Assembly (NCBI GenBank): GCA_030630095.1
Contig: DAOVNW010000005.1
Span: 1-15,285 of the forward strand
DNA length: 15,285 nt
DNA from: Candidatus Omnitrophota bacterium
GTDB lineage: Bacteria > Omnitrophota > Gorgyraeia > JAGLLT01
Reading direction: 5' to 3'
A program made the position numbers and the translations under genes. Under the pieces are notes generated by a model. It worked only from the letters and a program-made list of their open reading frames with translations. It was not told where the DNA came from and ran no database searches. Below, one piece after another: positions 6,181-13,458 of the stretch. Position 1 is the stretch's first letter. Every line of letters starts with the position of its first letter.

Positions 6181-6903
6181 TTACATACTAAACTTCTCCC
6201 CTAAGTAAATCTGCCTGGCTTTGGCGTCGTTGATTAGCTCCTCGCTTGTGCCGGATATTAATATTTTGCCTTCAGCCATTATATACGACCTGTCAGTAAT
6301 CGCGAGAGTCTCCCGAACACTGTGATCCGTCAGCAATATGCCCAGACCCCTATCCCTCAACTGGGTAATTATCTGCTGTACCTCAAAAACAGCTATCGGA
6401 TCAACGCCGGAAAAAGGCTCATCCAATAGGATAAAAGCGGGATTAGAAACCAGCGCTCTGGTAATCTCAAGCCTTCTTCTTTCTCCCCCAGAAAGCGTGC
6501 AAGCCCGGTTTTTGGCCAGATGGGCTATGTTCAGTTCCTCCAATAGGGTTCGCAGTCTTTTCTTTCTTTCCTTTCTCGCTATGCGCATAGTCTCCAGCAC
6601 AGCCATAATATTTTCCTCTACCGTTAACTTACGAAAAGTCGATGTCTCCTGCGACAGATAACCGATTCCAAAACGCGCCCTTTTGTACATAGGCAGTTTG
6701 GTTATCTCGCGGCTGCCAAAAAAAACCCCTCCTTTATCGGGATTAATTAAGCCTACCAGCATATAGAAGGTAGTGGTCTTACCTGCCCCGTTAGGCCCCA
6801 GCAGGCCGACTATCTCTCCTCTGTGGATTTCAATACTGACTTCATCAACAACTCGTCTGCCGCTATAAGCCTTTATCAGATTTTTTGTTTGTATTAACTC
6901 CAT
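6181..6903 (-). CDS. lptB: LPS export ABC transporter ATPase LptB
   Basis: LptB is the cytoplasmic ATPase that powers extraction of LPS from the inner membrane with LptF and LptG. All ATPase motifs are intact in 240 residues: Walker A GPNGAGKTT (36-44), Q-loop YLSQETSTF, signature LSGGERRRLE (137-146), Walker B AFILLDEPFSGVDP with Glu162, and the switch histidine His194 in LLTDHSVRET. The length and the QETSTFRKLTVEENI segment are typical of LptB rather than of other ABC proteins. The gene overlaps the end of the upstream LptC-LptA gene by 41 bp, so the two are translationally linked. lptF and lptG are not in the window. After its stop comes the spacer with nested palindromes instead of rpoN. 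Confidence 0.96.
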   Translation of the reverse strand: MELIQTKNLIKAYSGRRVVDEVSIEIHRGEIVGLLGPNGAGKTTTFYMLVGLINPDKGGVFFGSREITKLPMYKRARFGIGYLSQETSTFRKLTVEENIMAVLETMRIARKERKKRLRTLLEELNIAHLAKNRACTLSGGERRRLEITRALVSNPAFILLDEPFSGVDPIAVFEVQQIITQLRDRGLGILLTDHSVRETLAITDRSYIMAEGKILISGTSEELINDAKARQIYLGEKFSM

Positions 6904-7750
6904 CCTTATCCTTTATCTCATCCATAGTATATATCACAAGTTTCGGCCTGCCTTTTAATACCACCCTGCCTTCATCGGCATAATAAATAGCTTCACTGCT
7001 GTAAGTAATATTTTCTCCCCTCTTAATTTTCACATTTCCTTCAGCTATCACCTTCTTAATTGCCTTTTCATCTTTATCAAAAAAAACGCGCGCTTTGTCC
7101 GCCATGAGTTCGCCGCGCTCATCCTTTACACAGACGTTATCGTTTAAATAAGCAACGTTTTCTTTATAATTTATCCGGAGCGTCCCGTCGCAGGTTATAA
7201 TCGTCGCGGGGGCTATCTCTATTTTTACATCCTGTTCAAATTTCATCTTCTCCAGATTCGGATGGCCGGAAATGCCGGCGCCGCTCGCTTTAATGTCGTC
7301 TTTTTCAATCTCAACAAACTCCTTGGTCCAGACACGTTCTTCCCCGGCATTCCAGTTGAGGCGCTCGGTAGTCAACCTCGCCCCATCTTCGGTTACAGCT
7401 ACAACGTTTTTACTCAACTCCATATCTTTCGTTTTTTGATCAAGCTTACCTTTTTCCGCTGTAACGGTAACTACATTGTCCTCACCGTAACTCTTACCTT
7501 TTACCTTCGATAATTGAACAACGTCAGAACTTAACAAATCGGCCTTCTCGCCTTCAATATCCCACTTTTTAAGGCCTTTCTCTGTACCCGATAGAGAAAA
7601 TGTTGACATTTTCTGCTGAGCCGCGTCATTTAACGCTGAATCAGATGCCGTAGCATCATCATCTGATATGCTTGGGGCATCGGCCTTTCGCTCTCCGGAA
7701 CAACCGCTTAAAAAAAGTACGCACAAAATAAGAAAAATTAACTTAGTCAT
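6863..7750 (-). CDS. LptC-LptA fusion, LPS transport lipoprotein
   Basis: The 295-residue protein begins with a short lipoprotein signal, hydrophobic residues 3-14 followed by the lipobox LSGC with Cys17 as the lipidated residue. After a low-complexity Asp/Ala/Ser linker, residues about 45-170 look like LptC (segments such as GEKADLLSSD, AEKGKLDQKTKDMELSKNV, TERLNWNAGEERVWT). Residues about 172-275 repeat the pattern of an LptA/OstA beta-jellyroll (ITCDGTLRINYKENVAYLND, GELMADKARVFFD, VIAEGNVKIKRG). LptC is the inner-membrane acceptor from LptB2FG and LptA the periplasmic bridge, so the fusion would join two links of the export bridge in one chain. It lies between kdsC (8 bp) and lptB (41-bp overlap), exactly where lptC and lptA are usually separate genes. 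The domain split is my reading of weakly conserved sequences; a long LptC alone is the alternative. Confidence 0.8.
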   Translation of the reverse strand: MTKLIFLILCVLFLSGCSGERKADAPSISDDDATASDSALNDAAQQKMSTFSLSGTEKGLKKWDIEGEKADLLSSDVVQLSKVKGKSYGEDNVVTVTAEKGKLDQKTKDMELSKNVVAVTEDGARLTTERLNWNAGEERVWTKEFVEIEKDDIKASGAGISGHPNLEKMKFEQDVKIEIAPATIITCDGTLRINYKENVAYLNDNVCVKDERGELMADKARVFFDKDEKAIKKVIAEGNVKIKRGENITYSSEAIYYADEGRVVLKGRPKLVIYTMDEIKDKDGVNTNKKSDKGL

Positions 7751-7758
7751 TTTTCACT

Positions 7759-8298
7759 CTATCTGTAGTATTTGGCAGTTACCTGAGCCCACTTACCCTG
7801 GATTTTTAATATTAAATCCGCTGTTTCGCGCACCGCCCCAAAGCCTCCCGGCCTGGTAGTTATATAATCAACTCTGCTCTTTAAATCATCTACCGCGCAG
7901 GCAGTGCAAACAGAAAAACCTACTCTGCTTAAAACCGGCAGGTCTATCAAATCGTCACCTACAAAACAAACCTCCCCGCTTGAAACACCAAACTCATTCA
8001 TAATTTTCTCATAGACGGAAAGTTTATCAAAAGCATTCTGATAGACTCTCGCGACATGCATATCCTTTGCCCGGCGTATTATGGTTTTTGAGGCGCGGGC
8101 GGTTAAAAGAACGGTTCGGATGCCGGCTCTGTAAAGCAGGGTCACTCCAAAGCCGTCTTTAACGTCAAATGCCTTAGAATCACTTCTTAGAGGACTTAAG
8201 TAAATTATTTTACCGTCTGTCAAAACACCGTCAACATCCAGCACTAACAGTTTTATTTTCTTAATCTTATCTTTTAACTCCTGACTCACATTTTTCAT
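7759..8298 (-). CDS. kdsC: 3-deoxy-D-manno-octulosonate 8-phosphate phosphatase KdsC
   Basis: KdsC removes phosphate from Kdo-8-phosphate to give free Kdo in the cytoplasm. It is a small HAD-family hydrolase of 179 residues without a cap domain, which is usual for KdsC tetramers. The nucleophile Asp21 and acid/base Asp23 are in LLVLDVDGVLTDGK; the second motif is LLTARAS; Lys in AFDKLSVYEKI and GDDLIDLPVL complete the metal and phosphate site. The tail RPGGFGAVRE is the KdsC-specific segment that closes over the neighbour's active site. Its ATG overlaps the kdsD stop (ATGA), giving direct translational coupling between two consecutive parts of the Kdo pathway. Confidence 0.95.
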   Translation of the reverse strand: MKNVSQELKDKIKKIKLLVLDVDGVLTDGKIIYLSPLRSDSKAFDVKDGFGVTLLYRAGIRTVLLTARASKTIIRRAKDMHVARVYQNAFDKLSVYEKIMNEFGVSSGEVCFVGDDLIDLPVLSRVGFSVCTACAVDDLKSRVDYITTRPGGFGAVRETADLILKIQGKWAQVTAKYYR

Positions 8299-9254
8299 AC
8301 TAATCCGGCTTTCAGCAAATCCTGAACATCAATCAGGCCGGCCGGCCGGCCTTTTTCGTCAACCACCGGCACTTCATCAATCTTCTTTTGCCTCAAGATG
8401 CTCAGAGCCTCCTGAGCAAGCCTGCCCTTTTTGATAGCAATCGGGTTCTTTGTCATAACTTCCGAGACTCTCTTGGAGGTTAAGTCGGCATCCGACTCCA
8501 GATGCCTTCTCAAATCACCATCCGTAAAGATACCCGCCAGTTTTCCTTTCGCGTCCACCACCAAAGCTGAACCGGCCTTAGAGCCGGTAATAACCAGAAG
8601 AACATCTTTGATTACGGCATCTTTTTTGACCACCGGATTTTGCCTGCCTTTTCTCATAATGTCCTCAACCTTAAGAAGCAGTTTTTTCCCCAGAGACCCC
8701 CCGGGATGATAGAAGGCAAAGTCCTCTTTTTTTAAACCCTTCATATCCACCAAAACCATTGCCAGAGCGTCACCCATGGCCAGCATAGCCGTTGTCGAGA
8801 CGGTAGGCGCTAATCCCAGAGGACAGGCTTCTTTTTTCACGCTGACATCTAAAACTACGTCGCTATTTTGGGCAAGCTCAGATTTTATGTTGCCGGTCAG
8901 AGTAATCAACCTGGCTCCTATCTTTTTTATGGTTGAAAGCAGTTTCAGTATCTCCTCGGTCTGGCCGCTTTTTGACAAAACAACTACCACATCATCCTTA
9001 ACAACTCTACCCAGATCGCCGTGAATAGCGTCAGCCGGATGCAGAAAAAGGCTGGATATACCCAAAGAAGCCAGGGTTGCCGAAATTTTCTGGGCAATTA
9101 TACCCGGCTTGCCCATCCCGGTTACAATAATCATACGTTCGCAATCATTAAGCAGATTTGCCGCTTTAATGAAATTTCTATCAATTCTTGGGATTAAATT
9201 ACTTATGCCATCGGCCTCTAATCTCAAAACCTCTCTGGCTCTTTTTATAGACAT
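8295..9254 (-). CDS. kdsD: D-arabinose-5-phosphate isomerase KdsD
   Basis: KdsD converts ribulose-5-phosphate to arabinose-5-phosphate, the first step toward Kdo. The 319-residue protein has an N-terminal SIS isomerase domain (about 35-190) with TGMGKPG (Lys49), HPADAIHGDLG, SKSGQTEEI and FYHPGGSLGK (His183). These match the catalytic lysine and histidines known in the family, with Asp75 where the enzyme commonly has Glu. Two CBS domains follow (about 195-255 and 265-319), seen in VEDIMRKG, ALVVDAKGKLAGIFTDGDLRR, VSEVMTKNP and EVPVVDEKGRPAGLIDVQDLL; CBS pairs usually bind nucleotides, here possibly as feedback control. The gene follows kdsA by 6 bp and overlaps kdsC by 4 bp. SIS-CBS proteins can also be GutQ-type, but the Kdo context decides for KdsD. 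Confidence 0.94.
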   Translation of the reverse strand: MSIKRAREVLRLEADGISNLIPRIDRNFIKAANLLNDCERMIIVTGMGKPGIIAQKISATLASLGISSLFLHPADAIHGDLGRVVKDDVVVVLSKSGQTEEILKLLSTIKKIGARLITLTGNIKSELAQNSDVVLDVSVKKEACPLGLAPTVSTTAMLAMGDALAMVLVDMKGLKKEDFAFYHPGGSLGKKLLLKVEDIMRKGRQNPVVKKDAVIKDVLLVITGSKAGSALVVDAKGKLAGIFTDGDLRRHLESDADLTSKRVSEVMTKNPIAIKKGRLAQEALSILRQKKIDEVPVVDEKGRPAGLIDVQDLLKAGLV

Positions 9255-9260
9255 AACTGA

Positions 9261-10100
9261 TTACCTGCTTTTTACTATTTCATTAATCTCTTTAAGTACA
9301 ATAAGAAGTTTCTTTAACTTATTCAGCTTTAACATATTTGCACCGTCACAAAGGGCCTTAGCCGGACTGAGGTGCACTTCCATAAAGATACCGTCTGCCC
9401 CGGCCGCTACCGCGGCCTTTGCCAGACACGGTATAAATAAGCTCTCACCGGCCGACTTATTACCTTTGCCTCCCGGTGTCTGCACACTATGGCTGGCGTC
9501 AAAAACAACAGGATACCCAAAGCTTTTCATAATGGGAATCGAGCGCATATCGCTTACGAGACTGTTATAGCCAAATATGTTGCCTCTTTCCGTAAGCAGT
9601 ATCCTGTGGTTGCCGCAGGAGGTTATTTTTTGAATTACGTTAATCATATCCCCGGGCGATAGAAATTGTCCTTTTTTTACATTAACCGGTTTTTTGGTTT
9701 TTGCCGCCTCTACTATCAGATCCGTCTGCCTGGAAAGTAAGGCCGGAATCTGTATAATATCCAGTACGGATTGAGCCTCCTTTATCTCTTCTTTTGTATG
9801 AACATCGCTTAAAACGGGAAGGCCAAATTTAGTTTTTACTTTTTTTAGTATTCTCAGACCCTTTTTGATACCCGGGCCTCTGTCTGAGAAAAGTGATGTT
9901 CTGTTTGCCTTATCATAGCTGGATTTAAAAATACAGGGTATCTTAAGTTCATCAGTAATTTTCTTTACTGCCTCAGCGTGCATAAGAACAGCCTTCTCCG
10001 ACTCAATAACGCAGGGGCCGGCTATAACAAAAAAAGGATTACCGCCGCCTATTTTAAAATTACCGATATCTACTTCTCTCTCAACTTTAACCTTTTTCAT
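9261..10100 (-). CDS. kdsA: 3-deoxy-8-phosphooctulonate synthase KdsA (metal-dependent type)
   Basis: KdsA condenses phosphoenolpyruvate with arabinose-5-phosphate to form Kdo-8-phosphate in the cytoplasm. The protein has 279 residues, the usual length, and conserved blocks KSSYDKANRTS, LPVLSDVHT, IPALLSRQTDL, KKGQFLSPGD, LTERGNIFGYN and FDASHSVQTPGGKGNKSAG. Cys30 in VIAGPCVIES together with His204, Glu241 (MEVH) and Asp252 (CDGANM) forms the four-ligand site of the metal-dependent class described from Aquifex; the E. coli metal-free class has Asn at the cysteine position. The ATG overlaps the end of pyrG by 14 bp and kdsD follows 6 bp later, so the gene is embedded in the Kdo operon. Confidence 0.96.
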   Translation of the reverse strand: MKKVKVEREVDIGNFKIGGGNPFFVIAGPCVIESEKAVLMHAEAVKKITDELKIPCIFKSSYDKANRTSLFSDRGPGIKKGLRILKKVKTKFGLPVLSDVHTKEEIKEAQSVLDIIQIPALLSRQTDLIVEAAKTKKPVNVKKGQFLSPGDMINVIQKITSCGNHRILLTERGNIFGYNSLVSDMRSIPIMKSFGYPVVFDASHSVQTPGGKGNKSAGESLFIPCLAKAAVAAGADGIFMEVHLSPAKALCDGANMLKLNKLKKLLIVLKEINEIVKSR

Positions 10101-11697
10101 TCAACTTAACAGCTCCCTTGATAAAATCAACAAAAAGAGGATGAGCCCTGTCGGGTTTTGACTTAAATTCAGGATGAAACTGTGAAGCTACGTACCAGGG
10201 ATGCCCCTTTAACTCTACAATTTCAACCAGCCCTCTGCTTTTATGAAGACCCGCTATAATCAGGCCGTTTTTTTTCATCACTTTTATAAATTTATTGTTA
10301 AATTCATAGCGATGACGATGCCTTTCATAAATCAACTTTTTTTTGTAGGCCTTATAACTAAGACTATTTTTTTTCAGGGTGCACGAATAAGCTCCTAAGC
10401 GCATAGTGCCGCCCATTTTTTCTATCTTCCTCTGCTCCTCCAAAAGGCTTATAACGGGATGCTTAGCGGCTTTGTTAAACTCCGTTGAGTGAGCCCCTTT
10501 TAACAAGCACACGTTTCTGGCAAACTCTATAACGGCGCACTGCATTCCCAGGCAGATGCCAAAAAAAGGTATTTTATTTGTCCGCGCGTAATAAATGGCG
10601 GCAATCTTCCCCTCTATGCCCCGCAGGCCAAAACCTCCCGGAATAAGAACTCCCTTTACGTCCTTCAGGTGTTTCTCAACCGTACTCCTTTTAAGTTTTC
10701 CGGAGTCGACTTTTTTAATCTCAACAGCGCAATCATTAGCAATGCCCGCGTGTTTTAACGCTTCATAGATAGACTTATAGGCATCCTGAAGGCTCATATA
10801 TTTTCCCACCACGGCAATTCTAACTTTTTTGGAGGGATTTAAGGCGGGCATGACTACTTTATCCTCCCACTCTTTTAAATTGCTTTTCCTGGTCTTCAGG
10901 CATAGTTTTCTCTTTACTATTTTATCCAGGCCGCCTTTCTTAAACACCAGCGGCACTTCATAGATACTCTTTACGTCAGGCGCTTCAATAACAGCTTCTT
11001 TGTCTACGTTACAGAAGAGAGATATCTTATCCCTGGCTTCCCTGCTTAGTTTCTTCTCGGTCCTGCATAATATTATATCCGGCTGGATACCTATTTCCCG
11101 TAATTTACCGACGCTGTGCTGGGTAGGTTTTGTCTTTAACTCCTGGGCGGCTTTCAAATAAGGAATAAGAGTCAAATGAATATACAAAACATTGTCTCTG
11201 CCGACATCCTGCCTAAACTGGCGAATAGCTTCTAAAAAAGGAAGCCCCTCAATATCGCCTACAGTCCCTCCTATTTCGCATATTACAACATCAACGCGCT
11301 TCCCCTTGGAAACCAGCCTGATGGCGCGCTTTATCTCATCAGTTATATGCGGTATAACCTGAACCGTACCCCCTAAATACTCACCCTTTCTTTCTTTCTG
11401 AATAACCGTATTGTATATTTTACCGCTGGTTACACTGTTAAATTTTCCTATGGGCGCCTTGGTAAATCTTTCATAATGGCCCAAGTCCAGATCGGTCTCG
11501 GCTCCATCTTCGGTTACATAAACCTCACCGTGCTGATAAGGACTCATGGTTCCCGGGTCAACATTAAGATACGGGTCGAACTTCTGAATAGTAACTCTCA
11601 TCCCTTCCGACTCCAGCAGTTTGCCGATAGAACTCGAGGCAATACCTTTACCCAGGCTTGAAACAACTCCTCCGGTTATAAAAATGTATTTAGGCAA
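10087..11697 (-). CDS. pyrG: CTP synthase
   Basis: CTP synthase aminates UTP to CTP using glutamine and ATP. The 536-residue enzyme has the synthase domain with YIFITGGVVSSLGKG (4-18), DPYLNVDPGTMSPYQHGEV (41-59) and GGTVGDIEG, and the glutaminase domain with LIPGGFGLRG, nucleophile Cys382 in GICLGMQ, and His508/Glu510 in ASQFHPEF. The start is TTG: it lies 6 nt after a strong GGAGG and gives MPKYIFITGG, the normal N-terminus, while no ATG fits. It overlaps kdsB by 8 bp and kdsA by 14 bp. The placement makes sense because the preceding enzyme, KdsB, uses CTP to activate Kdo; the gene also serves the whole cell's CTP supply. Confidence 0.97.
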   Translation of the reverse strand: MPKYIFITGGVVSSLGKGIASSSIGKLLESEGMRVTIQKFDPYLNVDPGTMSPYQHGEVYVTEDGAETDLDLGHYERFTKAPIGKFNSVTSGKIYNTVIQKERKGEYLGGTVQVIPHITDEIKRAIRLVSKGKRVDVVICEIGGTVGDIEGLPFLEAIRQFRQDVGRDNVLYIHLTLIPYLKAAQELKTKPTQHSVGKLREIGIQPDIILCRTEKKLSREARDKISLFCNVDKEAVIEAPDVKSIYEVPLVFKKGGLDKIVKRKLCLKTRKSNLKEWEDKVVMPALNPSKKVRIAVVGKYMSLQDAYKSIYEALKHAGIANDCAVEIKKVDSGKLKRSTVEKHLKDVKGVLIPGGFGLRGIEGKIAAIYYARTNKIPFFGICLGMQCAVIEFARNVCLLKGAHSTEFNKAAKHPVISLLEEQRKIEKMGGTMRLGAYSCTLKKNSLSYKAYKKKLIYERHRHRYEFNNKFIKVMKKNGLIIAGLHKSRGLVEIVELKGHPWYVASQFHPEFKSKPDRAHPLFVDFIKGAVKLNEKG

Positions 11698-12421
11698 CTT
11701 TAGCCTCCATTATCCTTTTAACCTTTTCCATGTCTTCCGGTGTATCAACTCCTATGGAATCATACTCTGACTCAATCACCTTTATCCTATAGCCGTATTC
11801 CAAAACTCTCAGCTGCTCAAGTCCTTCAATTTTTTCCAGCTGAGAAGGAGCCAGGGTGGCAAAAGTCAGTAAGAATAAGCGGCGATAAGCATAAATTCCC
11901 AGGTGCTTAAAACAGAAAAAGTCCTCATCAGATCTGGGGTAGGGAATAAGTGAGCGCGAGAAGTATAAAGCAAAATCATCTTCATTTTTCACAACTTTAA
12001 CCACATTGTGATGCTCAAGCTCACAACAGTTCTTTGCCCTGTAAGCCGCCGTCGCGATACGCAGGGAAACGTCGTCATATAAGACCTGAATAAGCCTGTC
12101 AATAAGCTTAGGGTTTATCAGAGGTTCATCCCCCTGAATATTTATAATTAAGTCGGAGTTGAGCGACTGCGAAACTTCCGCGATCCTGTCTGTACCTGTA
12201 ACAGCCCGGGATGAGGTCATAACAACCTCAGCCCCAAAACCTTCAGCCGCCTTTTTAATCTTTTTACTGTCGGTAGCTATAATCACCTTATCTAACATCT
12301 TTGCCCGCATCGCCTGGTTATAAACATACCAGATTAAGGGTTTGCCCTGAATCTTTTCCAAAACCTTGCCCTTAAAACGTTTTGAATCTAACCTGGCAGG
12401 TATAATTCCCGTAGCTGACAT
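11690..12421 (-). CDS. kdsB: CMP-Kdo synthetase (3-deoxy-manno-octulosonate cytidylyltransferase)
   Basis: KdsB couples Kdo to CMP, the activated form used by the Kdo transferase. Seen in the sequence are the nucleotide-binding start GIIPARLDSKRFKGKVL, IIATDSKKI, the metal-binding INIQGDEPLINP, YFSRSLIPYPR, HLGIYAYRR, EGLEQLRVLEYG and GVDTPEDME, all hallmarks of the family. From the ATG at 12421 the protein has 243 residues. An in-frame GTG at 12442 would add seven residues (KAKNNN) that the family does not have and lacks a ribosome site, so I prefer the ATG, which lies 4 bp after the stop of the heptose kinase gene; its likely ribosome site, GAAGG, is rather distant. The TTG start of pyrG overlaps its end. 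Confidence 0.95.
   Translation of the reverse strand: MSATGIIPARLDSKRFKGKVLEKIQGKPLIWYVYNQAMRAKMLDKVIIATDSKKIKKAAEGFGAEVVMTSSRAVTGTDRIAEVSQSLNSDLIINIQGDEPLINPKLIDRLIQVLYDDVSLRIATAAYRAKNCCELEHHNVVKVVKNEDDFALYFSRSLIPYPRSDEDFFCFKHLGIYAYRRLFLLTFATLAPSQLEKIEGLEQLRVLEYGYRIKVIESEYDSIGVDTPEDMEKVKRIMEAKVA
11704..11708 (-). promoter_or_regulatory. Ribosome binding site deciding the TTG start of pyrG
   Basis: GGAGG on the minus strand lies inside the last codons of kdsB and 6 nt before TTG (11697-11695). It supports TTG as the true start of CTP synthase, since no ATG gives the family N-terminus. Confidence 0.8.
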
Positions 12422-12425
12422 ATTA

Positions 12426-13409
12426 TTATTTTTTGCCTTCACTAATTATTTTTTTTCTTAGTTCGCTTTGAGCGCAAACAGCAACACCCACCTTACCCAC
12501 CACCACACCGGCCGCGCAATTCGAAATAAAAGCCGCTTCCTCATGTGTCGCCCCGCTGGCAATTGATAACGTAAAGGCTGATATAACGGTATCTCCGGCA
12601 CCGGAAACATCAAAAACCTCTTGGGCCATTGTGGGAATACGGCTGATTTTGCCGTTTTTTTCAAAAAGGCGCATCCCGCCTTCCCCCAGTGTTACTAAAA
12701 TCGAGCTAAGCTTTAACCTCTTTAGCAGTTTAAAGGCGGCCTTTTCTAACTGAGGCATATCTTTTATTTTGATACCACTGGCCTTCTCCAGCTCATGCTT
12801 ATTCGGCGTTATAGCTGTCACCATCTTATAATAGGAAAAATGTTCCTCCTTAGGATCAACGGTAATAATTTTCTTGCCGCTTTTTGCCAGATTCAGAATG
12901 CCGCTAAGCAGTTTCGGCATAATCACACCTTTACCATAGTCTTCAATCAAAATCGCGTCCACATCTTTAATCTTTGCCTTAACGTAAAGCAGTATCCGCT
13001 TTAATATCCCACTGCCTATATGAGCCTCATCCTCTCTGTCAATCCTGACAACCTGCTGGCTATGAGCTATAACGCGGGTTTTTAAAGTCGTCGGACGCCC
13101 TTCATCCACCATCAATCCGTCAACATTAATGCCTTTATCCTCAAGCTGTCTCGATAATATATTGCCGTATTGGTCATTGCCGACCACGCCGGCTATGTAA
13201 ACTTTTGCTCCAAGAGCGCGCGCGTTATTGGCCACGTTGCTGGCGCCTCCGGGCATAAAGGACTGTGAGTTAACTTTAACTACCGGCACCGGCGCCTCAG
13301 GGGATATACGGTCAACCGCCCCCCAGATAAACTCATCCAGTATCACGTCTCCAAGAACAAGAATCTTGGCATTTTTAAATTGAGAAATAATTTTTAATAA
13401 TTTATTCAT
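12426..13409 (-). CDS. hldA: D-glycero-beta-D-manno-heptose-7-phosphate kinase (HldA / HldE kinase domain)
   Basis: This kinase adds the 1-phosphate to heptose-7-phosphate on the way to ADP-heptose for the LPS core. The 327-residue PfkB-type (ribokinase) fold shows ILVLGDVILDEFIWG, RISPEAPVPVVKV, PGGASNVANNARALG, LIEDYGKGVI, ITPNKHELE and the catalytic FDVSGAGDTVISAF with Asp273. The RISPEAPVPVV segment distinguishes the heptose kinase from other PfkB sugar kinases. E. coli HldE carries a fused adenylyltransferase after about residue 320; here the protein ends there, so the adenylyltransferase must be a separate gene not seen. The start ATG has no ribosome site, an in-frame stop three codons upstream, and a promoter whose transcript would start within a few bases of it. 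Confidence 0.93.
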   Translation of the reverse strand: MNKLLKIISQFKNAKILVLGDVILDEFIWGAVDRISPEAPVPVVKVNSQSFMPGGASNVANNARALGAKVYIAGVVGNDQYGNILSRQLEDKGINVDGLMVDEGRPTTLKTRVIAHSQQVVRIDREDEAHIGSGILKRILLYVKAKIKDVDAILIEDYGKGVIMPKLLSGILNLAKSGKKIITVDPKEEHFSYYKMVTAITPNKHELEKASGIKIKDMPQLEKAAFKLLKRLKLSSILVTLGEGGMRLFEKNGKISRIPTMAQEVFDVSGAGDTVISAFTLSIASGATHEEAAFISNCAAGVVVGKVGVAVCAQSELRKKIISEGKK

Positions 13410-13417
13410 TTCGGGTT

Positions 13418-13446
13418 ATTTTATCATATAGCGCAATCTCTGTCAA
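13418..13446 (-). promoter_or_regulatory. Sigma-70-type promoter for the heptose/Kdo operon
   Basis: On the minus strand a perfect TTGACA (13446-13441) is followed after exactly 17 bp by TAAAAT (13423-13418), five of six bases of the -10 consensus, and a TGN extension lies directly before the -10. Transcription would begin about 7 nt on, near 13411-13410, while the ATG of the kinase gene is at 13409. It lies in the 49-bp gap after the upstream glycosyltransferase and is the best promoter I see in the window. The motifs are seen; activity is inferred. Confidence 0.75.
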
Positions 13447-13458
13447 TTAACTATATTT

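Noticed and set aside
8336..8356. Four tandem GGCC units followed by TTTTT on the plus strand, like a terminator for antisense transcripts
   Set aside because: It lies in the second CBS domain of kdsD and encodes conserved residues (EKGRPAGLI); codon choice explains it and no plus-strand gene ends there.
9109..9570. Plus-strand open frame of 153 codons
   Set aside because: It is antisense to the kdsD-kdsA junction, both of which are intact and conserved.
12422..12442. GTG at 12442 as the start of kdsB
   Set aside because: It adds residues not typical of the family, has no ribosome site, and the ATG at 12421 gives the normal N-terminus.
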